Shown one piece after another: positions 42,181 to 50,941 of a DNA stretch of 64,000 bases (positions are counted from its first letter, which is position 1; every line of letters begins with the position of its first letter). Both the position numbers and the translations under genes were made by a program. Below the pieces are notes generated by a model that did not search any database, was not told the DNA's origin, and saw only the letters and a list, made by a program, of their open reading frames with translations. The stretch is from Gottfriedia solisilvae (GTDB lineage: Bacteria > Bacillota > Bacilli > Bacillales > Bacillaceae_G). The stretch covers positions 124,001 through 188,000 of the forward strand of contig NZ_NETJ01000001.1 of NCBI RefSeq assembly GCF_002128405.1. Reading direction: 5' to 3'.

Positions 42181-42792
42181 ATGACTAATAAAAATAACAA
42201 TATAGATAGAAGAATTTCTAAATCTAAACATGCTTTAAAGGATGCTTTATTGGATTTAATGAAGAAGAAAGATTTCAAAAAAATCTCAATCACGGATATC
42301 GTTCAACTTGCAGATTTAAATCGAGGTACTTTTTATAAGCATTACCAATATAAAGAAGATATTTTAGAAGAAATTATTGATGATGTCATTACGGATTTAA
42401 TTGCATCTTACCGAGAACCTTATAAGGGAAGTGAATCATTTGATGTAAGTAAACTCACTCCATCAGCAATCAAAGTTTTTGACCATGTATGGAAATACGC
42501 TAATTTCTATACCCTTATCGTACAATCTAATGCATTATTAGGATTTCAAAATAGATTTTGTAATGTATTAAAAACATTAGCACTACAAGAGCTAAGTGAT
42601 CAAATGTCTAATCAAAAAATTAATCGTGAATTACACGCAAGCTATCAAGCTTATGCAATTTTAGGAATGATCATAGAATTAGTTAATGAAGGATTTAAAT
42701 ACAGCTCTAGTTATATGGCTGAGCAATTGTTAGAGATCATCATGAATAGTAAAACGAATACGATCGTTAAACCGAATATTGTAGGTAATTGA
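42181..42792 (+). CDS. TetR/AcrR family transcriptional regulator
   Basis: A 203-residue one-component regulator. The N-terminal HTH is SITDIVQLADLNRGTFYKHY (about residues 37-56) and the rest is helical. It is longer in the N-terminus than the first TetR in this window but of the same general type (KKKDFKKISITDI resembles KKDFKEITIKDI at 1871-2455), so the two may be paralogues. GGAGAA precedes the ATG. It is divergent from an SDR gene, its probable target, with repeats in the gap. A long hairpin follows its stop. Confidence 0.9.
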   Translation: MTNKNNNIDRRISKSKHALKDALLDLMKKKDFKKISITDIVQLADLNRGTFYKHYQYKEDILEEIIDDVITDLIASYREPYKGSESFDVSKLTPSAIKVFDHVWKYANFYTLIVQSNALLGFQNRFCNVLKTLALQELSDQMSNQKINRELHASYQAYAILGMIIELVNEGFKYSSSYMAEQLLEIIMNSKTNTIVKPNIVGN

Positions 42793-42817
42793 AAAAGAAC
42801 CGTTAAATGGAATACGC

Positions 42818-42849
42818 CTCCAATTGTTAGTTGTATCTAACAGTTGGGG
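42818..42849. repeat. Long hairpin after the TetR gene
   Basis: A 13-bp stem with two G-T pairs (42818-42830 with 42837-42849). It has no T-run on either strand, so it is a weak terminator at best. It lies between convergent TetR and MFS genes. Confidence 0.5.
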
Positions 42850-42877
42850 TGCAGTCCAAACAGTCCTTTTGTTGAAT

Positions 42878-44107
42878 TTAACTTTCTGAAAGAGATCTGA
42901 TTTTTCTAAGTGAAGGAAATAAAAACATCCAAAGTCCGGCTACGATTACTGTACCGATGCCCCCTATTAAAGCAGCTGGTACTGCCCCCATTAAGCCTGC
43001 TAAAGTTCCTGATTCAAATTCACCAAGTTGATTGGATGTTCCAATAAAGAGAGAATTCACCGCGTTTACTCTTCCCCTCATTTCATCAGGCGTTTGCAGC
43101 TGAACAAGTGAAGATCGAATGACCACACTGACTACGTCCGATGCCCCAATTACCAATAATGCAAATAATGATAAATAAAGATTTGTTGAAAGTGCAAATA
43201 ACATGGTAACCAATCCAAAGACTCCTAAAGCGGCAAAAAGCTTTGGTCCTATTGCTTTTTTTAATGGGAAATTAGCTAATACAATCGACATAAGTAATGC
43301 GCCAACTGCAGGTGCTGTTCTCATTAGTCCCAATCCGAAAGGTCCAGTTTTAAGGATATCTTGTGCAAAGATTGGTAAAAGTGCAGTTGCTCCTCCAAGA
43401 AGTACTGCGAATAAATCAAGCGAAATTGTACCTAATATGATTGGATGTTGGCGTACAAAAACCAGACCTGAAAAAATAGAACTTAGTGTTACAGGTTCAG
43501 AAGTTCTCTCAATTTTCTTAGACTGAATTGACCAAGTAAGTATAGTGGCAACAAGTAAAGATGCTGTTGCAGTACTGTAAACATATGTAGGACCTAATGC
43601 ATATAGTAATCCACCAATTGATGGTCCTAATATTTGAGCTGTTTGTCCAGCTGATGTACTAAGTGCAATTGCTTTTTGCAAAATAGATTTTGGTACTAAT
43701 TGTGGTAAAAGTGCAGCAGACGATGGACCTTCAAATGCACGGCATGCACCTAGGACCATTGCAGCTAGCAAAATTTGTTCTCGGCCAAGCCAACCAAAAA
43801 GATTACCATATAGGAGAAGTCCTGCAACACAGGCTTCTATGATTTGACATAAATAAACGATTCTTCTACGATCAAAGCGGTCTGCAACTTGACCGACAAC
43901 TAAAGTTAGTAATACCATTGGAACGAATTGAGCCAGTCCAACTAACCCAAGACTAAATGCATCATGAGTTAAAGAATACATTTGCCATCCAATTGCAACA
44001 GATAACATTTGAAAAGATGATGAAGACAGCATTCGTGATCCCCAAAACTTCACGAACGATGGCTGTCTTAGTAGTGCTCTCCTTGAATCTCCCAAAACAA
44101 ACCCCAC
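42878..44107 (-). CDS. MFS transporter (EntS/multidrug-type)
   Basis: A 409-residue protein with about twelve membrane segments of the enterobactin-exporter-like MFS branch. Motifs are VGQVADRFDRRRIVYLC (motif A) and TPDEMRGRVNAVNSLFIG near segment 10, both typical of this group (MFS_3). It probably exports a siderophore or drug. No siderophore genes lie nearby. The gene is convergent with the TetR gene at 42181-42792, so direct control by it is less likely than for a divergent pair. Confidence 0.9.
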   Translation of the reverse strand: MGFVLGDSRRALLRQPSFVKFWGSRMLSSSSFQMLSVAIGWQMYSLTHDAFSLGLVGLAQFVPMVLLTLVVGQVADRFDRRRIVYLCQIIEACVAGLLLYGNLFGWLGREQILLAAMVLGACRAFEGPSSAALLPQLVPKSILQKAIALSTSAGQTAQILGPSIGGLLYALGPTYVYSTATASLLVATILTWSIQSKKIERTSEPVTLSSIFSGLVFVRQHPIILGTISLDLFAVLLGGATALLPIFAQDILKTGPFGLGLMRTAPAVGALLMSIVLANFPLKKAIGPKLFAALGVFGLVTMLFALSTNLYLSLFALLVIGASDVVSVVIRSSLVQLQTPDEMRGRVNAVNSLFIGTSNQLGEFESGTLAGLMGAVPAALIGGIGTVIVAGLWMFLFPSLRKIRSLSES

Positions 44108-44332
44108 GCCCTTTTTTCTATAACAAATTTTATGTAATCTTTAAAATATACCACTGATATATTATACTAAAATTTCACCAAATTTGTTGAAAATTTGTAC
44201 TAAAAAGTATATTATATTTTATCGTAGTATAATTTTATTTTGAAAATTTACTTAATGATGACGGAAACAATATAAAAATTTTATATTTCAATTTTACGTC
44301 AAACAACTATTGAATGGGAGAAGAAATATAAA

Positions 44333-44503
44333 ATGAAATGGTTAATCGTATTTGGTCCTCTTTTAGAATTAGCGATTACTGCTGGAGTTGCGAAATTCTG
44401 GGCAGATGATTTTAAAGAAATCGCGCCAATTATTATCCTTCAATTTTTACTTTACACATTTTTAATTACACCAATACTTTTATGGGGCTTTTTCTTCAGA
44501 TAG
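44333..44503 (+). CDS. Small two-helix membrane protein, 56 residues
   Basis: MKWLIVFGPLLELAITAGVA begins one hydrophobic helix and IIILQFLLYTFLITPILLWG forms a second. GGGAGAAG precedes the ATG at 44333. A terminator follows (44561-44586). I do not recognise the family. A conserved small membrane protein is likely, since composition, start and terminator fit a real gene. Confidence 0.65.
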   Translation: MKWLIVFGPLLELAITAGVAKFWADDFKEIAPIIILQFLLYTFLITPILLWGFFFR

Positions 44504-44560
44504 TAAATATTGTTAAATGAATTGTTAATTTACGTAAGTATTGGTATATTACAAACTAAA

Positions 44561-44586
44561 AAAGATGACATCATAAAGTCATCTTT
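44561..44586. terminator. Bidirectional terminator
   Basis: AAAGATGAC (44561-44569) with GTCATCTTT (44578-44586), flanked by A-run and T-run. It separates the 56-residue gene from the convergent phosphatase gene. Confidence 0.8.
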
Positions 44587-44643
44587 TTTTAGTACATTAT
44601 ATTGGATTGTTATTCATTACTATTTATTTTTCTAATATGTATT

Positions 44644-45069
44644 TTATGATTCTGGAAAGATCTCCTTTAATGAACTCTTCATCTCTGGTTTAAATTTAAT
44701 TGTTGGACGAATTGAGCGAACCATTTCTTCCGCTTCTTCAATTGTTTGCGCCTGACCTAAAGCAAGTAATGTACCGATTGCAACAGTTCCTGCACGCGTA
44801 TTTCCCCCACCACAATGAAAATACACTTTTTTATTGTTTTCATATGCATCTTTCACTTGATGTAAAGCATTCTTTAAAGACTCGGCTTGATGTTCTTGTT
44901 CATCAACAATTGGCGTATGTACACGATTAATATTTGAGTCAACATCATATTCTTTTACTCGTAAATCAAACACTACATCTGCCTTTTCATTTTCCATCAT
45001 TTCAGTTACATCATTTGCACCGCCGAAATATATACGGTTTTTAATTAATTCTTGGTATTTTTTCTCCAA
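44644..45069 (-). CDS. Dual-specificity/tyrosine phosphatase-like protein
   Basis: A 141-residue protein with the PTP signature HCGGGNTRAGT (HCxxGxxR), in a short cytoplasmic fold. The DVVFDLRVKEY and NRVHTPIVDEQEH segments match the Asp-containing general acid loop. TTG at 45067-45069 is chosen since AAAGGAGG lies seven bases before it. A longer frame from 45135 lacks such a site. It dephosphorylates phosphotyrosine or another phosphoester; the substrate is unknown. It is monocistronic. Confidence 0.85.
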   Translation of the reverse strand: MEKKYQELIKNRIYFGGANDVTEMMENEKADVVFDLRVKEYDVDSNINRVHTPIVDEQEHQAESLKNALHQVKDAYENNKKVYFHCGGGNTRAGTVAIGTLLALGQAQTIEEAEEMVRSIRPTIKFKPEMKSSLKEIFPES

Positions 45070-45211
45070 ACTAACTGCCTCCTTTATTCTGTCATTTAAT
45101 TTTACTATATTTTTACTATTTTTTTTAATTAACAAACGTTGATTACTTGAAAATAGTTAAAAAAGCTCCTTCAGTTTGTTTCCACTTACAAAGACTATGA
45201 GAATCAGACTG

Positions 45212-46687
45212 TTAATGGTTCATTGTACGCTTTAATGCGCCGGGCTTATTGTATACGCCTATTGACTCAATAATTGACTTACTTGATCCATTTAATCCAA
45301 TTATTTTTGTATTAATTCCGTTTTCATGTAGCTTTAATATAATTTTATCTATCGCAGACACTCCAGATTCATCCCAAACATGTGCATGAGATAAATCAAT
45401 TTCAACAGTTTCTACATCATCTTTATAATCAATTGCGCTAACAAAATCTGTTACAGATGCAAAAAATAGTTGACCTTCTACAGAATAAATACGTGTATTG
45501 CTTAAATTTATCTTCTTTGATGTCACTTTTACTTTTGAAATTTTAGCTGCAAAGAAAATTGCACTTAATAAAATACCAACAATTACACCAATCGCTAAAT
45601 TATGAGTTGAGACCACAACTCCTACTGTAATGACCATAACAGCAGCATCTGTTTTAGGTAATTTTAATACATTTTTTAATGATGACCAATCAAACGTACT
45701 AATTGAAACAAATACCATAACTGATACAAGTGCAGCTAAAGGTATTTGAACGACTAACTTATTTAATACGATAATCAAAAACATCAAAAAACTTCCTGCG
45801 ATAAAAGTTGATAATCTACCACGGCCACCTGATCTGACATTAATGACAGATTGTCCGATCATTGCACATCCAGCCATACCACCAAATAATCCATTTACAA
45901 TATTTGCAATACCTTGACCCTTGCTCTCTTGATTTTTATTACTTGAAGTATCTGTCAGATCATCTAGAATTTGTGCTGTAAGCAATGATTCAATTAGTCC
46001 AACTAAAGCAAGTGATATTGCGTATGGTAAGATGATTGAAATTGTTTCAAATGAAATCGGTACATTAGGTAAGATGAAACTTGGTAAAGCACCTTTTATA
46101 TCTCCCATATCTCCTACTGTTCGTACGTCGCTTCCAGTAGTGATTGCAATGACACTTATAATGAGAATTGCTACTAATGAAGACGGAATGGCCTTTGATA
46201 TTTTTGGAAATAAATAGATTATAACTAATCCTCCTACTACCATTGCGTACATCTGCCAAGATTCACCAACGAAATATGGTAATTGTGCAGTGAATACTAA
46301 GATCGAAAGAGAATTTACAAATCCAGTCATCACTGAACGTGGTATAAATTTTACTAATTTTCCAATTCCTAAAAATCCTAATAAAATTTGAATTACACCA
46401 GTTAAGATCGTAGCTGCAAGCATATATTCTATTCCATGCTTTCTTACTAGCCCAACTAAAACTAATGCCATTGCCCCAGTGGCAGCTGAAATCATTGCCG
46501 GTCGACCTCCAACAAATGAAATGACTACGGCAATACAAACCGATGCATATAAACCCACCATTGGACTAACTCCAGCAATGATTGAAAACCCAATTGACTC
46601 TGGAATTAATGCTAATGCAATAACAATTCCTGAAAGAACATCGCCTCGTACGTTCGAGAACCACTGTTGCTTAAAATAAGCTTCCAT
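45212..46687 (-). CDS. SulP-family anion transporter with STAS domain
   Basis: A 491-residue transporter. About the first 375 residues form the SulP membrane domain (GDVLSGIVIALALIPESIGF near the start, AGCAMIGQSVINVRSGG in the middle). The last 100 residues are a STAS domain (EIDLSHAHVWDESGVSAID). It probably takes up sulfate, bicarbonate or another anion. The ATG at 46685-46687 is preferred because GTGAGG precedes it; the frame extends 28 codons upstream. No sulfur-assimilation gene is adjacent, and no regulator points to a substrate. Confidence 0.92.
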   Translation of the reverse strand: MEAYFKQQWFSNVRGDVLSGIVIALALIPESIGFSIIAGVSPMVGLYASVCIAVVISFVGGRPAMISAATGAMALVLVGLVRKHGIEYMLAATILTGVIQILLGFLGIGKLVKFIPRSVMTGFVNSLSILVFTAQLPYFVGESWQMYAMVVGGLVIIYLFPKISKAIPSSLVAILIISVIAITTGSDVRTVGDMGDIKGALPSFILPNVPISFETISIILPYAISLALVGLIESLLTAQILDDLTDTSSNKNQESKGQGIANIVNGLFGGMAGCAMIGQSVINVRSGGRGRLSTFIAGSFLMFLIIVLNKLVVQIPLAALVSVMVFVSISTFDWSSLKNVLKLPKTDAAVMVITVGVVVSTHNLAIGVIVGILLSAIFFAAKISKVKVTSKKINLSNTRIYSVEGQLFFASVTDFVSAIDYKDDVETVEIDLSHAHVWDESGVSAIDKIILKLHENGINTKIIGLNGSSKSIIESIGVYNKPGALKRTMNH

Positions 46688-46839
46688 ATTTAGTACCTCA
46701 CTTACTATATTCTTTTCAAAGTTCATTGATATCTCGCAAAATGGATATCGTCCCGACTTCATAAAAACCATTATATCTGCCTAACTCTATGTTAATCAAT
46801 GAATTTATTATCTACTTTTATTTCTTGTGAAAATAAAAT

Positions 46840-46866
46840 AACCGCTCAGGAACAAATCGAGCGGTT
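46840..46866 (-). terminator. Hairpin terminator after the LuxR gene
   Basis: AACCGCTC (46840-46847) pairs with GAGCGGTT (46859-46866), followed by ATTTTATTTTC on the minus strand. Confidence 0.6.
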
Positions 46867-46946
46867 GTAACAATTATTAAATAGAATTTTCTGAATCGAG
46901 AAAATATAAAGAGCTAAAACTTATAAATATATTCAGTATTTAATAC

Positions 46947-47654
46947 CTAACAAATACGGATCCAATTGTTTTGAACAGCTTTAATGACAGCGTTTAAACG
47001 ATCTTGAACTTGCATTTTATGAATAATGTTTGAAACATGGTTTTTAACTGTTTTATTTGAAATAAATAGTTCACTACCAATTTGTATATTAGAATAACCT
47101 TTTCCTAACAGTTTTAAAATTTCAATTTCTCTTTTTGTTAACATCTTTTTCAGAGAATTTTCATCTAATGGTACACCTTGATTCGTTTTTTCAATTAAAC
47201 GGATGTTTTCTTGAATGACATCATGAGTCAGGCGATGATCTAAAAAGAAATGTCCATTACGTACTTGAGTCACTACTTGAATCAAATAATGCTCATCAAT
47301 GTCAGTTAAACAAATGCCATTTACACCAATGTGTAATAATCGCACAATTTCTTTATATTCTAAATTATTTTTGATAATAATAATATTTGTAGCATTGTCT
47401 CTAAGTTTAATATTTTGAGCCCTTTTTTCCATTTCTTCATTTTTAACATGACAAATAGAAATTGTATCATTTTGATCTAGTAAATATAAATGGTCTAACT
47501 CTTCCTTTTTAACGCTCATTTGGTGATGTTCTAAAATAGTGCATATACCGGAAACAAAAAGTGAATTCTCCACAAAAATAATTGTTTTATTCTTTTGATT
47601 ATTATTTACTTTATTTGCTAACAATTTTTTCATTCCCATCTTAGTTGTATTCAA
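46947..47654 (-). CDS. LuxR-type regulator with a degenerate receiver-like domain
   Basis: A 235-residue protein. About residues 22-140 align in layout with a receiver (REC) domain (TIIFVENSLFVSGICTILEH, then IIIIKNN, then LLHIGVNGICLTDI), but the acidic pocket and a phosphoacceptor aspartate are not visible. The C-terminal 65 residues form a LuxR/FixJ HTH (LTKREIEILKLLGKGYSNIQ and SNKTVKNHVSNIIHKM). It resembles orphan or atypical response regulators. No sensor kinase is near. It is alone on its transcript, ending at a hairpin. The start is the most upstream one in frame; ATGs eight codons further in are also possible. Confidence 0.8.
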   Translation of the reverse strand: MNTTKMGMKKLLANKVNNNQKNKTIIFVENSLFVSGICTILEHHQMSVKKEELDHLYLLDQNDTISICHVKNEEMEKRAQNIKLRDNATNIIIIKNNLEYKEIVRLLHIGVNGICLTDIDEHYLIQVVTQVRNGHFFLDHRLTHDVIQENIRLIEKTNQGVPLDENSLKKMLTKREIEILKLLGKGYSNIQIGSELFISNKTVKNHVSNIIHKMQVQDRLNAVIKAVQNNWIRIC

Positions 47655-47914
47655 TCTTCTCTGTATTTGAAAGGGATGTATACATATATATTAAACTTAC
47701 TTTAATTTGCTGAACATTTATTATTGTACATTGTTTTTTTAATAAAATATATTTAGCGATTGTAATTTTAGTATTAAGTAATACTTAAAATACATGTTTT
47801 TGTTTCAAAAATTAAACACTTTTTACTATTATCAAAGATTTTATGATAAAGTTTTAGAGTAATAAAGTTGAAAAATGACAAAAACTGTTTAAAATTTAAA
47901 CACAGGGGGAAAAA

Positions 47915-48805
47915 ATGAATTTCGAACAATTGGAATATATTGTAAGTGTTGCAGATGAGAAATCAATTACAAGAGCAGCGGATAAATTACATATCTCACC
48001 TTCGGGAATTAGCCAAAGCGTGTCTCAATTAGAAAAAGAGCTTGGTATTTCGATATTTAATCGTTCACGAATTGGAGTCACTCTAACTACAGAAGGATTT
48101 GTCGTATATGAAAAATCGATTGATATTCTCAATAATTTAAAGGAACTAAAAGATGATTTAACAACAATAAAAAGATTGAATAAGAAACATTTAAAAATTA
48201 CTTGTGCTCCAACATTTACTTATGTTTTACACGATGTTCTTAAAAAATTTTCTAATGAAAATAATGAAGTAACTTTTCAAATAGAAGAACAAAATTCAGT
48301 CAGTTTACTAAAAAATTTTAATAAAGATCGATATGATTTAGCATTTTTGCCTGCCCTTAAAAGTGAATTTGACAAGGAAACAAAAATTGAAATAGATTTT
48401 TTGCATAAAGGATATGCCTGTATTCTTGTAGGTAAAGACTCTCCCCTTTTTGATTTAGATTATGTAAATGCAAATCATTTATTAAATCAAAAAGTAGTTT
48501 TGTATAGTCTAACGAATAAACATTTTAGTGAAATGGTTAAGCGATATAAAAATGAAATCATATTAAAATCGAATAGAACTTTGACTCTAATTGAAATGAT
48601 TAGAGAAAGTCAAGTTTTCACATATATACATGATATTACGATTAGAGATTACCCAGAGGTATTAAGTGGACAATTAAGAATAATCCCTATTAAGGATCCG
48701 GATTTTATTTATACTGACTTTTGGGTAATTTACTCTGCTTCAAATAAATTATCAAGTTCGGCTAAGAGTTTTATTAATGAGGTTAAACATCATATCAATA
48801 AATAA
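47915..48805 (+). CDS. LysR-family transcriptional regulator
   Basis: A 296-residue regulator. The N-terminal HTH is in NFEQLEYIVSVADEKSITRA and AADKLHISPSGISQSVSQLE, followed by a LysR substrate-binding domain. GGGGG precedes the ATG. It is followed by a strong terminator and then by the convergent chromate transporter gene, so it does not form the usual divergent target pair. Its target and effector are unknown. Confidence 0.92.
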   Translation: MNFEQLEYIVSVADEKSITRAADKLHISPSGISQSVSQLEKELGISIFNRSRIGVTLTTEGFVVYEKSIDILNNLKELKDDLTTIKRLNKKHLKITCAPTFTYVLHDVLKKFSNENNEVTFQIEEQNSVSLLKNFNKDRYDLAFLPALKSEFDKETKIEIDFLHKGYACILVGKDSPLFDLDYVNANHLLNQKVVLYSLTNKHFSEMVKRYKNEIILKSNRTLTLIEMIRESQVFTYIHDITIRDYPEVLSGQLRIIPIKDPDFIYTDFWVIYSASNKLSSSAKSFINEVKHHINK

Positions 48806-48836
48806 AAAAGTAGGATCTTTCAGGATCCTACTTTTT
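48805..48836 (+). terminator. Terminator of the LysR gene (bidirectional)
   Basis: A perfect 13-bp stem, AAAAAGTAGGATC with its complement, and T-run. It also insulates the convergent chrA gene. Confidence 0.85.
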
Positions 48837-48911
48837 ATATTGTCTGAGTCAAGCAACTAATCATGCAGTGAACGTTTTCATTTTTTTTTCGGTTATCATC
48901 TTTGCCGAATG

Positions 48912-50099
48912 TTAGAAAAAAAAGAATCCTCCCACAACACCAGTTAAAACAACTATCCAGGGAGCTAATTTCAAATATGAAATCATACTAAACAAAATTG
49001 TAGCAAATACAAAGTCCATTGGATTTAAAATGGTGCTTGTCCAAATTGGTTCATAAAATGATGCTATTAAGATCCCTACTACTGCAGCATTTATGCCAAT
49101 TAATGCGCTTGAAATTCTATTATTTCTCCTTAATGTATTCCAAAATGGTAAAGAACCTAAAATAAGTAGAAAAGCTGGGAGAAATATTGCGAAAGTTGCT
49201 ATTAATCCACCCTTCCATCCATTTAATACAGCTCCTAAATATGCTGCAAATGTAAATAATGGTCCAGGGACAGCTTGCGTTGCGCCATATCCTGCTAAAA
49301 AGGTTTCTTTATTAATCAGTCCTTGTTGTACAAACTCCTGCTGAAGTAACGGTAAAACAACATGCCCTCCACCAAATACTAAACCTCCTGTTCGATAAAA
49401 ACGATCGAACAGATCAACCCAAGTTAATGTAGTAGATTTATTTAGTATAGGTAAAAGTAAGAATAATAGAAAAAATAAAGTTAAACAAACTAGAGCAAAA
49501 CGTTTTGAGACTTTTATATTCATGTTTGTATTGTTTTCAGATGGACTTTTTTTGAATAAAAATAAACCAATGATTCCAGACAGTAAGATGATCACGATTT
49601 GAGAGAATTCCGAAGTCCAAAGAAGTGTAACAATTATTGAAAACAAAGCAACTGATTTCGTTTTTAAATCTGGTGTTAGTTTTTCCGACATACCTAAAAT
49701 TGCATGAGCAACGATTGAGACTGCTACAATTTTTAATCCATGTATCCAACCAGTATGAATGAGCGCAGAATGCTGCATAAATTTCGCAAAAAAGATTAGT
49801 AATATGACAGATGGAAAGGTAAATCCAATAAATGAAACAATTCCTCCAAAAATCCCAGCTCGTATAACACCAATTCCAATCCCAACTTGACTACTTGCTG
49901 GACCAGGTAAAAATTGACTAAGTGCAATTAAATCTGCATACGATTGTTCATCCAACCACTTTTTTTTACGCACATATTCTTCATGAAAGTAAGCTAAATG
50001 CGCAACGGGTCCTCCAAATGAAGTAAGGCCTAACTTGGTTGAAACAAGAAATAATTCTATTAATAATATAAAATTGTTTTTTATTTTCATATCATTCAT
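48912..50099 (-). CDS. chrA: Chromate transporter (ChrA/CHR family)
   Basis: A 395-residue, two-domain CHR-family transporter. Each half carries the family motif: LTSFGGPVAHLAYFHEEYV with LPGPASSQVGIGIG in the first, and TGGLVFGGGHVVLPLLQQEF with AVPGPLFTFAAYLG in the second. Members export chromate or move related oxyanions such as sulfate. The ATG at 50099 follows AGAAGG. It stands near a SulP anion transporter, so both may concern oxyanions, but they are not in one operon. Confidence 0.92.
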   Translation of the reverse strand: MNDMKIKNNFILLIELFLVSTKLGLTSFGGPVAHLAYFHEEYVRKKKWLDEQSYADLIALSQFLPGPASSQVGIGIGVIRAGIFGGIVSFIGFTFPSVILLIFFAKFMQHSALIHTGWIHGLKIVAVSIVAHAILGMSEKLTPDLKTKSVALFSIIVTLLWTSEFSQIVIILLSGIIGLFLFKKSPSENNTNMNIKVSKRFALVCLTLFFLLFLLLPILNKSTTLTWVDLFDRFYRTGGLVFGGGHVVLPLLQQEFVQQGLINKETFLAGYGATQAVPGPLFTFAAYLGAVLNGWKGGLIATFAIFLPAFLLILGSLPFWNTLRRNNRISSALIGINAAVVGILIASFYEPIWTSTILNPMDFVFATILFSMISYLKLAPWIVVLTGVVGGFFFF

Positions 50100-50192
50100 T
50101 AAGTACCTTCTAAAAAATTTTTAGTTTGCTTTATTAATTTTAGCTTAAACAATACGTTAATCTAAAAATATTACATATTTTTTATATAAAAT

Positions 50193-50828
50193 TTACAATT
50201 CTGGTGGCAATTTATATATTACATTTCCTTTTTCATCTAAAAATTCCATACATGGAACATCAAATTCATCTATTGCTAATCGTATACGTGGATTTCCAAT
50301 ACGATCCATTAATTTTACAGATACTTCACCATTTTTACTTTTCCCCATAAATGCACGTTCGACATTACCGCTCCAAAGGTTTTCAATTACTCCTTCTTTA
50401 TTTTTTTCATCCATTACTTTATTTTGGATTTCTTTATGTTTTTCTATCATTTCTGGAAGTGGGGTACTAGGTCGATCGTATACCGAAAAACCGTATTGCT
50501 TATCACCGTTATGATCAGTGTAATGCATTTGTACAACTTGATCTTGTTTATATTGATCAAAAGTAAGTGAAGCTATTGCCTGATAATTCCCCTCTTCATC
50601 AACTTCATTTCCATATATTAGACCACCAACCTCATCGCCATCATTGTTATAAAACATCATTCCAGAGCAAGGATCATTTTTTCTATGATTTAAAAAGACT
50701 TTGTTATTCATGATTCCAGGTGGTATGTGGTCATTATTAAAAAGTGACAACTTTACATTACCATTTTTATCAACGATATTTAATTTTTCAACTTCTAAGC
50801 TATCGATTTTGATGTGTTTATTATTCAT
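50193..50828 (-). CDS. Hypothetical protein with a repeated beta-hairpin-like motif, 211 residues
   Basis: I do not recognise this protein. It repeats a short unit about four times: KNGNVKLSLFN near residue 20, KNGEVSVKLMD, RIGNPRIRLAID and EKGNVIYKLP in the last quarter. Each has a turn followed by an alternating beta strand. There is no signal peptide or membrane segment, and it is acidic overall. The ATG at 50826-50828 is one of two adjacent ones after AAGGAG, the better spaced. A terminator-like hairpin lies upstream, separating it from the acyl-CoA synthetase gene. Confidence 0.75.
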   Translation of the reverse strand: MNNKHIKIDSLEVEKLNIVDKNGNVKLSLFNNDHIPPGIMNNKVFLNHRKNDPCSGMMFYNNDGDEVGGLIYGNEVDEEGNYQAIASLTFDQYKQDQVVQMHYTDHNGDKQYGFSVYDRPSTPLPEMIEKHKEIQNKVMDEKNKEGVIENLWSGNVERAFMGKSKNGEVSVKLMDRIGNPRIRLAIDEFDVPCMEFLDEKGNVIYKLPPEL

Positions 50829-50899
50829 CATTAAACTCCTTAAATAGTTTTTCTTTATAGTTTCTAGGATTTTACAAACTTTTCCTGTTAACAAATAAA

Positions 50900-50931
50900 A
50901 AAACAAAGCTATAAACTACTAACTTTGTTTT
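50900..50931 (-). terminator. Terminator of the acyl-CoA synthetase gene
   Basis: AAAACAAAG (50900-50908) pairs with CTTTGTTTT (50923-50931), giving a hairpin with A-run and T-run flanks. Confidence 0.65.
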
Positions 50932-50941
50932 TTCTATTTAT

